Shown here one piece after another: positions 9,993 to 18,166 of a DNA stretch of 64,000 nt. The stretch is from positions 4,336,001 to 4,400,000 of the forward strand of contig NZ_CP048630.1 of assembly GCF_010669125.1 (NCBI RefSeq), written 5' to 3'. Within the stretch, counting starts at the first letter, position 1, and each line of letters starts with the position of its first letter. The notes under the pieces were generated by a model, which did not search any database, was not told the origin of the DNA, and saw nothing but the letters and a program-made list of their open reading frames with translations. The position numbers and the translations under genes were made by a program. The DNA comes from Ancylobacter pratisalsi (GTDB lineage Bacteria > Pseudomonadota > Alphaproteobacteria > Rhizobiales > Xanthobacteraceae).

Positions 9993-10532
9993 GATCAGCC
10001 GTGAACGACGTGTGTTTCCCAAGGCTAGGTGAAGCGCCGCCGTAGCGGGCGGTGGCAGCTTTTGTGTGTCGAACGTTGTCCGGAACGCTGCGAGACATCT
10101 TTCGACATCAAAATAAGTCGGGCAGACGCATTCAGACATTTAAGGCCAGATTTTACTCCACAACGCTCTCTACTGGTATCGAAGTGCAATACAAATCCGC
10201 ACGGGTCAATACCGGGAGGCGCCGGATGAGCGTTGTTTCTAATTCAAATTCTGCCAATTCGCGTCCTGGGAGACGAGTTAACTGGCTGGATGCTCATTCG
10301 AACTACGTTTCGATGAGAGTTATTTCTATCCATGCAAGCCTCTCGTCATGGTGGTGGAAATATTCGGGCGATGGGACCGGCTTCATTGCTGCCGCGGCGG
10401 TCCTGACGTCAACCGCCGCTTGTGGCGTCGCCGGATTACTTTTGAAGAGCGACGCGCACTCATATGCGCCGCTCTGTCGGAGGTCCCGGCGGGCGGTCAA
10501 CCGGGCCGGCTCAAGCGTGCAAGGGGCGTCCG
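9993..10532. other. Intergenic region between the response regulator and the lipoprotein gene
   Basis: This is a 540-bp divergent region. Open frames here have no protein-like composition or ribosome sites, and I see no RNA gene. It must hold the promoters of both the two-component operon (leftward) and the lipoprotein gene (rightward), but no promoter element is clear enough to place. Confidence 0.5.
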
Positions 10533-11378
10533 ATGCGACCGCTTCGTAGCGCCGGATACGCTGGCCTGCTGGCCATGGCCGGCTCCATGTGCGGCTGCGC
10601 GCCGGCGCCGCTGGTGCAGGGCGTCGGACTTTCGTCCTACGACGCAATGGTGCCCTCCAACGGCGTTCTCACAAAATCGCGCATCAACGTGAACAAGGAG
10701 CATGTTCTAGCCGCCAGGACGGTCAAGATCTTTCCGACCACCTTCCCCTCCAATATCGCGCCGAAGCTGACCAACCCGCAGAGGGAGCTTGTCGCGAACA
10801 GCGTCGATCGCGGGCTGTGCGTCAGCCTCAGCGATCGCTTCAAGGTGGTGGCGCCTGACGAGCCCGCGGACCTGATCGTGCGGGCATCCGTCACCCAGGC
10901 GACGGAAACCGACGAACTCGCGGCAGGCATTTCGGCGGCAACGTCGATCGGCATGAACTTCGTGGACATGGCCATCCCGGTTCCGACCCCGCGCATTCCG
11001 ATCGGGATGGGCAATCTCTCCATGGAGGCCGAGGCCGTCGACCCCATGGGTCAGCAGCAGGCGTCGATGCTCTGGGCCAGGGGCGCGAACGCGTTCTTCA
11101 GCTCGCCGAGAGTATCGAAGGCGAGCGACGCCTATGAGCTCGCGGATGCCTTCGGCGAGGATTTCGGCTATCTGCTGGTCAAGGGCGAGAGCCCCTTCAG
11201 TAGTTCGGGTATCGACCTCCCGTCCGCGCAGAAGATCAATTCGGCGATGGGCCTCTCTCCCAAATACGCGACGTGCGAACGCTACGGCCGCTATCCGGGC
11301 CTTGCCGGCGTGGTCGGGAGCCAGCTTGGATTGCCGCCCGAATGGACCGATAGCGGCGCCAAGCAGGCGGCACGGTAG
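10533..11378 (+). CDS. DUF3313-like outer-membrane lipoprotein
   Basis: The protein has 281 residues. A short basic start (MRPLRS) is followed by a hydrophobic stretch ending in GSMCGC, a lipoprotein signal with the acylated Cys at 20 or 22. The mature part has the DUF3313 look: a SSYDAMVPSNG motif near the N-terminus, an ADLIVRASVTQ core strand, and a DAFGEDFGYLLV segment near the C-terminus. The frame opens at 10464, but the ATG at 10533 directly precedes the signal peptide. Its position divergent from the two-component pair suggests shared control. The molecular role of DUF3313 proteins is not established. Confidence 0.75.
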   Translation: MRPLRSAGYAGLLAMAGSMCGCAPAPLVQGVGLSSYDAMVPSNGVLTKSRINVNKEHVLAARTVKIFPTTFPSNIAPKLTNPQRELVANSVDRGLCVSLSDRFKVVAPDEPADLIVRASVTQATETDELAAGISAATSIGMNFVDMAIPVPTPRIPIGMGNLSMEAEAVDPMGQQQASMLWARGANAFFSSPRVSKASDAYELADAFGEDFGYLLVKGESPFSSSGIDLPSAQKINSAMGLSPKYATCERYGRYPGLAGVVGSQLGLPPEWTDSGAKQAAR

Positions 11379-11601
11379 AGCCGGCACATATCCTTCGGCA
11401 GCTCTGCGCTGCGTGGTGGTCGCGCAATCTTCATGGGCGCCTGCGCCTCCCCATCAAACGAGAATCCAACTTCACGAACTGCGTGGTCCGCATGCGGACA
11501 CGCGGTGAGTCGGCCGGCCTGCAACCGCCCCCCGCAGGTCGGCCGACTTTCATGAACGCGATATCAAACTGCCCCACTCCCGGTGTGAAGCGAGCCTGAC
11601 C

Positions 11602-12636
11602 ATGATCCAAGCGCCTGAACCGAGTGGAATAGCCTTGGCCGAGCTGGCGAAAGAGGTGGGATCGTCGCTTCCGGCATCCGCCGATCCCAGCGCCCGCCTG
11701 CGTGGTGGAGCAAGCCTGGAGACGGCCGAGCCCTGGCACCTAGCTTACATGGATCATGCGCGCTACGCGGAATCCTTGCGCGCCACGCTGGCCGGCGCCT
11801 GCATCGTCACTGAGCGCTTCGCCCACATGGTCCCGTCCGGCACGGTCGCCATCGTTGTCAGGAATCCTCACTTGGCTTACGCAAAGCTGCTCACCCGGCT
11901 GCACCCCGAGGCACTGCGGCCCGAGCCTGTCCTGGGCCAGGCCGGCAGCACTTCCGGATGTTTCGTGCATCCCACAGCTCAGATCGGCGCCGGCGTCGTG
12001 CTCGACCCCGGCGTCGTCATCGGAGAGCGGGTCCTCATCGGAGCCGGCACGACGCTCGGTGCCTATGTGGTGCTGGGCTCGGACGTTGTGATCGGCCGGA
12101 ATTGCTCGATCGGCGCCAGCGTCACCATCATGCAATGCAACATGGGCGATCGGACGATCGTCCATCCGGGGGTTCGCATCGGCCAGGATGGCTTCGGGTT
12201 CGCGATGAGCGCATCAGGCCATGTGAAGGTGCCACAGCTTGGCCGTGTCGTGATCGGAAACGATGTGGAGATCGGCGCGAACACCACGGTCGATCGCGGC
12301 AGCGGGCGCGATACCGTCATCGGAGACGGGACGAAGGTCGATAACCTCGTTCAGGTTGCCCACAATGTGCGGATTGGACGCCATTGCGTGATCACCGCCC
12401 AGGTCGGGATTGCAGGTTCGACAGTCCTGGAGGATGGCGTGGCGGTGGGAGGCCAGAGCGCCATTGCGGGGCATCTGCGCATCGGCCGGGGTGCTCAGCT
12501 TGCCGCAGCCTCCCGGCTCATGAGGGACGTTCCGGCAGGCGAACGCTGGGGTGGAATGCCGGCTAAGCCGCTACGCGAGTGGTTCCGCGAACAGACGACC
12601 CTCAAGAAATTGGCGAAGCACCGTACCGACGCTTGA
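11602..12636 (+). CDS. lpxD: UDP-3-O-(3-hydroxyacyl)glucosamine N-acyltransferase
   Basis: LpxD adds the second 3-hydroxyacyl chain to the glucosamine of lipid A in the cytoplasm. The 344-residue protein has the uridine-binding N-terminal domain (about 1-110), then a long left-handed parallel beta-helix of hexapeptide repeats (about 120-310). The catalytic base His254 is in QVAHNVRIG, and the family motif TVDRGS is at 229-234. It is not flanked by bamA, fabZ or lpxA, where the essential lpxD normally sits in this class, so it may be a second copy. The C-terminal helix ([13 protein letters not shown]) is present. There is no strong ribosome site before the ATG. Confidence 0.92.
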   Translation: MIQAPEPSGIALAELAKEVGSSLPASADPSARLRGGASLETAEPWHLAYMDHARYAESLRATLAGACIVTERFAHMVPSGTVAIVVRNPHLAYAKLLTRLHPEALRPEPVLGQAGSTSGCFVHPTAQIGAGVVLDPGVVIGERVLIGAGTTLGAYVVLGSDVVIGRNCSIGASVTIMQCNMGDRTIVHPGVRIGQDGFGFAMSASGHVKVPQLGRVVIGNDVEIGANTTVDRGSGRDTVIGDGTKVDNLVQVAHNVRIGRHCVITAQVGIAGSTVLEDGVAVGGQSAIAGHLRIGRGAQLAAASRLMRDVPAGERWGGMPAKPLREWFREQTTLKKLAKHRTDA

Positions 12637-13137
12637 GCTGCGTTGGCACAGCGGCAACCCTGATGAGGAGAACTCCACTTTCCGACATCGCGCGAATTAA
12701 AGCCCGGACGAACGGCGACGAATGCTTGCCGCCTTCGCGCAAACTGGTCGGCGGCCGTTTCATGGACACCGAGATAAGGTGCGACGGGACTGGAAAGCGG
12801 AAATACAACGACGGAAATAAACCCTGTAGGTACTTTGCCGTACTCGGTAACGAATAGCACCCTGCCTCGCAGAATATCGGGAAATCGGTGGGTTTGGCGG
12901 GCCGCGAGCGACCAAGAAGAGAACTATGTGTTCGCTATAGCCCTATGACGTGTGTTGACCACAGCGACCACTTCACGCCGCCAAGTCGGTCTTATGCGCC
13001 TGGGTCGGTAATCCCGAAAACCGCCATTCACTCATCCTGCTTGGCGAGTTCCACGAATTTCCTTCAGGCGGCCTCGAAGCTGTTGCTTTTATTCTATTTC
13101 ATCGCGGCACCCGTCCATGCGGCAAGACGCTCGTACG
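12637..13137. other. Intergenic region with repeat copy B
   Basis: No convincing gene is present on either strand across 500 bp. The only structure noticed is the dispersed repeat at 12899-12948. The base composition is somewhat lower in GC than the flanking lpxD, and the region marks the switch from core-like envelope genes to accessory genes. Confidence 0.5.
12899..12948. repeat. Dispersed ~50-bp imperfect repeat, copy B
   Basis: This is the second copy of the repeat at 3509-3558, same orientation, with about seven mismatches. The two copies bracket the RND/two-component/lipoprotein/lpxD segment (about 9.4 kb). It sits close to the left edge of the accessory region. Confidence 0.55.
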
Positions 13138-13893
13138 CTAGACTGGGAATTTCAGGATGACGTTATCGACGAGGTCCTCGATAAAATCGATCACCTTCGA
13201 CTTGTTGACGGTAACACCGGAAGGGTGCGCGCACGAGTTCCGCGTGCCCAGTTTCTGATCGAGAATCTTTCGCACGTCATTTGAGACGATGCCCGCCGCT
13301 CGGCACAGCTCGATGAACTTGGTTTCCTTGATTTCGGTGAAATCGTCGCGCTGCGACACCGATGTGATCTTTACGCCCTTGTCTTTGGATAAGGCTGCGT
13401 TGAAGTCCGTTAGCTTGTGTACGAGGATGTAGGCGAACAGGTGGTCCATCGCCAGTATCCAGGTCATGATGATCGCTGCGCGATTTGCACCGATCTCGAA
13501 GCAGTCGATTGCCTCCTTCAAGAATTCTTTGTCAGCGCCGGCTGGCAGCTTGTGTTCGAGACCCCGAAGCGTGGCACTGGTCTGAGCCGTCACGGTCTCG
13601 GCACCGAGCTTCTTCGACAATGCTTCTCGCATATGGCGTTGGAGCTTATATGCGCCCTTGGTCTTGATGTACTTGGGTGGTTTAATTTTGAGCCCCTCGG
13701 CTAGCCGTGCACTGACGTTCGCGGGCACCGCCAGGTCACACGCCTCAAAGCAGCCGGTGATTTGCTTGGGCGTGGCAGCTTCCTGCCCTAGCTCCACCGT
13801 CAAGAAATAGACGAAAAGCTCGACCAAGCCGCTCTGGCTCTGGCCGGCCGCACCTTCGATGGAATTGTAGAAGCGATTGACTGCGTCGTTCAC
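13138..13893 (-). CDS. HEPN-motif protein, second gene of a two-gene module
   Basis: I do not recognise a named family for this 251-residue protein. Its C-terminal half is helical and carries RNSCAH (Arg218 to His223). This fits the R-x4-6-H active-site motif of HEPN ribonuclease domains found in toxins and antiphage proteins. An N-terminal segment (about 20-75) resembles a segment of the partner encoded just upstream: an FL pair, then T-x2-Q, then CF-E/K-A. It starts with GTG that overlaps the partner's stop (GTGA), so translation is coupled. A cytoplasmic RNA-cleaving effector is inferred, not shown. Confidence 0.55.
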   Translation of the reverse strand: MNDAVNRFYNSIEGAAGQSQSGLVELFVYFLTVELGQEAATPKQITGCFEACDLAVPANVSARLAEGLKIKPPKYIKTKGAYKLQRHMREALSKKLGAETVTAQTSATLRGLEHKLPAGADKEFLKEAIDCFEIGANRAAIIMTWILAMDHLFAYILVHKLTDFNAALSKDKGVKITSVSQRDDFTEIKETKFIELCRAAGIVSNDVRKILDQKLGTRNSCAHPSGVTVNKSKVIDFIEDLVDNVILKFPV

Positions 13894-14489
13894 TCAGCAG
13901 CTTTCCGCTTCATGGTGTGGTTAAAGTGATTGTCACCCGCGATGGTGATTGGGAGGTCGGTGGACGACCTAAAATCGATGTACCCGAGTTTGCTGCTGGT
14001 ATCGTAGAACGCCTGTGCGAACGCCTTCGGTATCTTGTCGCCGGTGGCCTTGAAGCAGGTATAGACCTGATCCGTATTTGGGCTTTCGATATGCAGCGAC
14101 TCGGTCATAAACTTTAGGAAGATAAGAATCTTCTCGGCGTTATTCTTCGGCGCGAACCTCCCATAGAAGGTGCCGAGGCCAGACGTGTTCAAATTCTTGT
14201 CGAGCTTGGGTGAGTCTGCGACCACACCGCTGCTGCTCTCGTCGCCGTTGGTCTTCTTCTTCGCAGCGAGACGACGCTTCGCTTTCGACTTAGGTGCGGG
14301 CGGGGTCTGTTCGTCGGTGTCAGCCCCGACAGCCGCGACCGGCGGGGCAGGAGGCGCGGGCTGAGCGAGCCTCACTCCTGACAAGAGGTGGGTCTTGAAG
14401 TCGGCATATATTTCGCGGACCAGTTCGGCGTCGCCCTCAATGTCGATAAGACCTTGGGAAACGTCGATGCGCAACTTCGTGGTCGTCAT
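13890..14489 (-). CDS. Partner protein of the HEPN module, function unknown
   Basis: The protein has 199 residues in three parts. An N-terminal beta-rich piece (about 1-40, LRIDVSQGLIDIEGDAELV) is followed by a long Pro/Ala- and then Lys-rich linker (about 42-95). The C-terminal domain (about 105-195) contains ILIFLKFM and TDQVYTCFKATG, which resembles the N-terminal domain of the downstream HEPN protein. The ATG has an upstream GGGGGAAGAA ribosome site. The two genes overlap by 4 bp. The partner could be a sensor, inhibitor or targeting subunit for the HEPN protein. No enzymatic motif is visible. Confidence 0.5.
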   Translation of the reverse strand: MTTTKLRIDVSQGLIDIEGDAELVREIYADFKTHLLSGVRLAQPAPPAPPVAAVGADTDEQTPPAPKSKAKRRLAAKKKTNGDESSSGVVADSPKLDKNLNTSGLGTFYGRFAPKNNAEKILIFLKFMTESLHIESPNTDQVYTCFKATGDKIPKAFAQAFYDTSSKLGYIDFRSSTDLPITIAGDNHFNHTMKRKAAE

Positions 14490-14775
14490 AGGTTCTTCCC
14501 CCGCTGGACGATCGTGCCGCTTGCCCCGGTCAGCGCCTCTTCAAGCCAAGATATCAACCCAAGCGGGATCTTCAAGGAAAGCGCCCAAAAATGGTTACGA
14601 TGGGCCATATAGAATTCGCTACATGACCCCCGGTGCTATCGTGCTTCCCGAGCCTTAAATCATATGATGTTGAAACACCATTTCGTGTCGCCGGTTTCGA
14701 CGGTTTCACGGTAACGGAATGGGGCGATTGACCTTGTCGGACGTGCCGGCATGGCCTTCCGGCTCCGACGGAAAT

Positions 14776-16224
14776 CTAAGGTGCATAAAAGTGCTTAACC
14801 TCCGAATGTGTCTGCAGATTTGAGGGGCGATACGGCTTCACCTCTCCCATTTGGGGCACGTGGTCAGCCGCACACCTCGTGATCACAGACCGATGCAGCT
14901 GTGCGTCATCTGGAATGTCGCGAACCTTGTGCGTCCAGGTCAGTTTGCTGCCAGTCAGGCGGCGCAACCACGCAGGCTGACCGTTCAAAGCCTCCTCGCA
15001 CTCGTCATGTTGAAGGCCGAGGGGATCTGGGGAGGTAATGATAACATCCTGCCTAATCCGAACTTCTGGAACAGCCTGCTGGAACTCAGTTAACATCCAA
15101 TCCAGGGCAATATCCGAAAGGCGAGATTCTTCTTCAGCGTAGCTGCCGCCGATATCGGAATGGTTCCCGGCAAACCAGATCTGCCGAAGCCAATCGGGAT
15201 TGCCACGTTCGTTGTTCCACTTAACGTCGATTGCTCTTCCCCAAAGTACGCGCGGGAATTTAGCGCGCGCCTCATCAATCGCGAGCGCGTGGCGCAGATA
15301 TGGAACTTCGCGGTCGATATAACGGTCGTAGTGCTTGCCCGACCACCAAGCGATATGGCCATGACGTACGAGCGCAAACCAATCCAACGGGTTCCAGAAG
15401 CGAATCTTTCGGTCGGGGTCTTTGAGAAAGTACTTTACTTGCCCCGAGATGATATCGACCATCCAGTACGCCGCCGCCGCCGGTAGGGCTGCAATAAGGG
15501 TGGTGAGCCACCAAGGTGCATAGGCCGCAATCCAGCAGGTCGCCGCCACCAATGCCGCAAATCCGCCAACGGCAAGGAGCGTGGCCTGACGACTGCCCAA
15601 TGCCGCAACTGTATCGAACACCCCGACAAAGGTCGGTTGAATATTACCCTGCCCCTCGCTGTCGGCGCCGACTCCTTCGGAACCATATTTTACGCGAAAA
15701 CGGCTGGCTTTCGCCTCCCGTTCATCCTCATAACGGTCGCGCTGTGATCCCGCCCCGTGATTGTAGACGTATCTGACGGCGTCAGTCGCAATCGCACGCA
15801 GTTTTGGACCATAACGTGGCACCGGACCACCGTCCGCTGCCTTCGTCGGTACGCCGCAGAGATTAAGCACATTGGCCAGAGAGCGGACTGTGTAGGCTCC
15901 TCGACTAAAGCCAAACAGACAGATCCGATCACCAGGCTGCCAGTTGGCAATTATCGCCGAATAACAGTCGATAACATTCTCATCGATGCCGGTGCCAACA
16001 GCCGCCGAAAGGATATTTCGGAGCCGGCGGAACGTGAAACCGCCGGTCTCGCCAGCGCCCAGACCCGCATCGTAGAACGCCACCTGATCCTGTGGTCGGA
16101 TCGGCGAATCCGGGCCGGGCCGCATCGCGCGATACATCTTGTAGACGTTTGAGAGTCTCTGATCCGGCCTTATTCCGCCAACCTGGCCGGTGCCATCCGA
16201 GAAAATCAGAATGAGCTTAGCCAA
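14776..16224 (-). CDS. DUF2235 domain alpha/beta hydrolase (phospholipase-like), membrane-associated
   Basis: The frame is open to 16359, but a TTG at 16224 is preceded at ideal spacing by GGAGAG. It begins the protein right before the family's N-terminal signature (KLILIFSDGTGQ), so 482 residues is the likely length. Other marks are the nucleophile elbow GFSRGAY (Ser107) and a conserved late motif (WFAGNHSDIGGSY). Two adjacent hydrophobic segments lie around residues 225-265. DUF2235 includes type VI secretion lipase effectors (Tle1-like) and stand-alone hydrolases. No secretion genes or immunity gene are adjacent, so a cytoplasmic-membrane hydrolase of unknown substrate is the safer call. 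Confidence 0.75.
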   Translation of the reverse strand: MAKLILIFSDGTGQVGGIRPDQRLSNVYKMYRAMRPGPDSPIRPQDQVAFYDAGLGAGETGGFTFRRLRNILSAAVGTGIDENVIDCYSAIIANWQPGDRICLFGFSRGAYTVRSLANVLNLCGVPTKAADGGPVPRYGPKLRAIATDAVRYVYNHGAGSQRDRYEDEREAKASRFRVKYGSEGVGADSEGQGNIQPTFVGVFDTVAALGSRQATLLAVGGFAALVAATCWIAAYAPWWLTTLIAALPAAAAYWMVDIISGQVKYFLKDPDRKIRFWNPLDWFALVRHGHIAWWSGKHYDRYIDREVPYLRHALAIDEARAKFPRVLWGRAIDVKWNNERGNPDWLRQIWFAGNHSDIGGSYAEEESRLSDIALDWMLTEFQQAVPEVRIRQDVIITSPDPLGLQHDECEEALNGQPAWLRRLTGSKLTWTHKVRDIPDDAQLHRSVITRCAADHVPQMGEVKPYRPSNLQTHSEVKHFYAP

Positions 16225-16504
16225 ATTTCTCTCCACGTAGGCAAGGGCGAATCGTTTCTGCCGGCGCGAGGCTGAAGGGATTACCTTACGGTATATTCGC
16301 AAGTGAGGCGTCATGATTCTGAGTTTCGGCCGGAACAGATGGGAGCGGATGGTGACCATAATCAGATTGGCTTATTCGAGGGCCAGGCCGATCCGCTGTG
16401 CTTAGGCTATAGCTTTTCCGACGTGAGCGGACGCGTCGTCCGCCCGTAACGGGCGCTCGAGTGTCCGCATCCGCACTTCCTGCGCTGGCATCGCAAGCAC
16501 TGCT

Positions 16505-17167
16505 TCAAATAGTGAGGCCGAAAGCATCGTGACGCTGCAACTGAACCAAGCGCGCGACGTCCCTGCGGATGCGCCGCAGCTCAGGCCACGGGAAATGCCG
16601 CCCCTCGGCGCCATCGGCTCCGATAGCAATCAGCACGTCGAGCTTCGCGGAGAGGCCACGCAGAGACGTGGTGTCGGCCGCAAAGAGCCTCGCAATCAGT
16701 CGCTCTTCATAGGCGGATGCCGCCGCCTCTTCCTGCCGGGTGACGGAGTAGCCGATAGCGCAATCCGCGTCGTCCCAGCGCTGCTGATGAGCGCGCAACG
16801 CTGCAGTGACCTCGTCACGGCGGGTGAAAAGCGAGGGCACATCCGCCGCAAGCTCATCGAACTCTCGCAGTGAGCTGATCCGCCTCGCAGACTGCAGCTC
16901 GGCTGCAACAAGGACTGCCTGTGGAAATCCGATCGTCCGCGCGAGTTCGGCTTCCAGACGCTGCTGCTTCCGACACAGGGCGAGCGTGCGCCGATGAGCG
17001 GCGCGCCACGCTTTCCATGCAAGGAAAGCAGCGTCCGCTGCGCCATGATCCTGCGATTCGGCCGCAGCCGAACTGAAGGAAGTGCCGCCGATCGTCATCA
17101 GGGCGGCGGAGAGAACGTCCCTCCGGGATGGCCGGGACAGACTCGTGGTAATCTCAGAATCAGCCAT
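16505..17167 (-). CDS. Hypothetical exported protein with Tat-like signal
   Basis: This 220-residue protein is of unknown family. The N-terminus (SRRDVLSAALMTIGGTSF) looks like a twin-arginine-type leader, followed by a long alpha-helical, charged body (about 45-200) with no enzyme motif. The ATG has GGAG eight bases upstream. Genes of this kind are often scattered through accessory regions of rhizobial genomes; here it lies between the DUF2235 hydrolase and a divergent XRE regulator. Confidence 0.55.
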   Translation of the reverse strand: MADSEITTSLSRPSRRDVLSAALMTIGGTSFSSAAAESQDHGAADAAFLAWKAWRAAHRRTLALCRKQQRLEAELARTIGFPQAVLVAAELQSARRISSLREFDELAADVPSLFTRRDEVTAALRAHQQRWDDADCAIGYSVTRQEEAAASAYEERLIARLFAADTTSLRGLSAKLDVLIAIGADGAEGRHFPWPELRRIRRDVARLVQLQRHDAFGLTI

Positions 17168-17286
17168 GATCCGAGCTCCAAGCAGCTAGGGTTGTGGTCA
17201 GGCTGGGTGAGTGTGACAGCACTCGCTCAGCCGCTTCTCATTATGGGCATATCTGCGCATTTTGCGCAAACGAGACATATCAACTG

Positions 17287-17532
17287 ATGAAGGTTACGCC
17301 AGCTCAAATCCGTGCCGCGCGTGCATTGCTTGATATTTCGCAGCAGGAGTTGGCTGACTTATCGAAGGTCGGATTGCGCACGATTGTGCAGTTTGAGCGC
17401 GGCTCAACATCGATATCTGCATCGATCATCCAGGCGCTCGTACTGTCGCTCGAAGCCACTGGAATCGAGTTCATTCCCGAGAACGGAGGCGGTGCTGGGC
17501 TGCGCTTCCGCAAGCCCGCAGCATCCGATTAA
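17287..17532 (+). CDS. XRE family helix-turn-helix transcriptional regulator
   Basis: This 81-residue protein is a single HTH_3 domain: QIRAARALLDISQQELADLS, then RTIVQFERG. A short C-terminal tail ends GIEFIPENGGGAGLRFR. That tail closely matches the one in the XRE regulator at 35233-35463, so both belong to one small subfamily of one-domain regulators common in Rhizobiales accessory DNA. ATG 17287 is chosen because the domain starts there; no toxin-like gene follows. It probably binds DNA as a dimer and represses nearby genes. Confidence 0.8.
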   Translation: MKVTPAQIRAARALLDISQQELADLSKVGLRTIVQFERGSTSISASIIQALVLSLEATGIEFIPENGGGAGLRFRKPAASD

Positions 17533-18166
17533 GGCCGCGATGGTTGCAGACGACTCGCCAACGAATTTTGAGCTCGGTGCAACTCGACGGCAGTTTCGTT
17601 GCAAGGTTTCTGCGCGAGAGCGGACACCCATTCGCATCCTAAATGTAAGTTCGAAGGCAGCCCGGCTGCGGCCCAAGCGGCTTTTGACCGCGAACCCGCG
17701 ACATAGACGATTGCAGCTCTCCAGCCGGCTGTAGCGGATGCGGCGGCTATAGCGCGTTGTCGGCTGCCCTAGGTAGCAGGTGACATTGTTTAATTGCTGC
17801 TGCGTAGTATATTCGGCATCTCTGATCAGCTTAAGTGCTTCGGTGGAGAAGAAGTAGAAATTGATGGCAGGATAAAAGCGCGCACATTGCGCGGCGGTCG
17901 GGTCGTTGATTTCGTAGAATATTTTCTAGATCTCGGCACATTTCGCCGCTCGACAGCAATGTGCGGGCTTCACGAGAATCTTGTTGTTCAAACGCTTAGC
18001 CGCACGTTGTTGCCGTCTGATGCCAGCCTGAGGGCCATCACCCCTCGGTTTTGGATCGCGCGGCCTACCACTTCTGGATCGTGGCCGAGAGGAGGGCTTC
18101 TCGGCAGAAACGCCGCCCCTGATCGAGGCGAGTCGCCTCTCCATAACGTGCCTGCACTGACCGCCG
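17533..18166. other. Gene-poor stretch before the large recombinase
   Basis: The region is 630 bp without a supportable gene. Open frames overlap on both strands, lack ribosome sites and have no recognizable protein character. I see no repeat or RNA gene. It may include the left boundary of the defence island, but no attachment-like sequence was found. Confidence 0.4.

Noticed and set aside
10052..10549. 165-residue frame between the response regulator and lipoprotein genes
   Set aside because: It has irregular composition, no ribosome site, overlaps the lipoprotein start and shows no domain.
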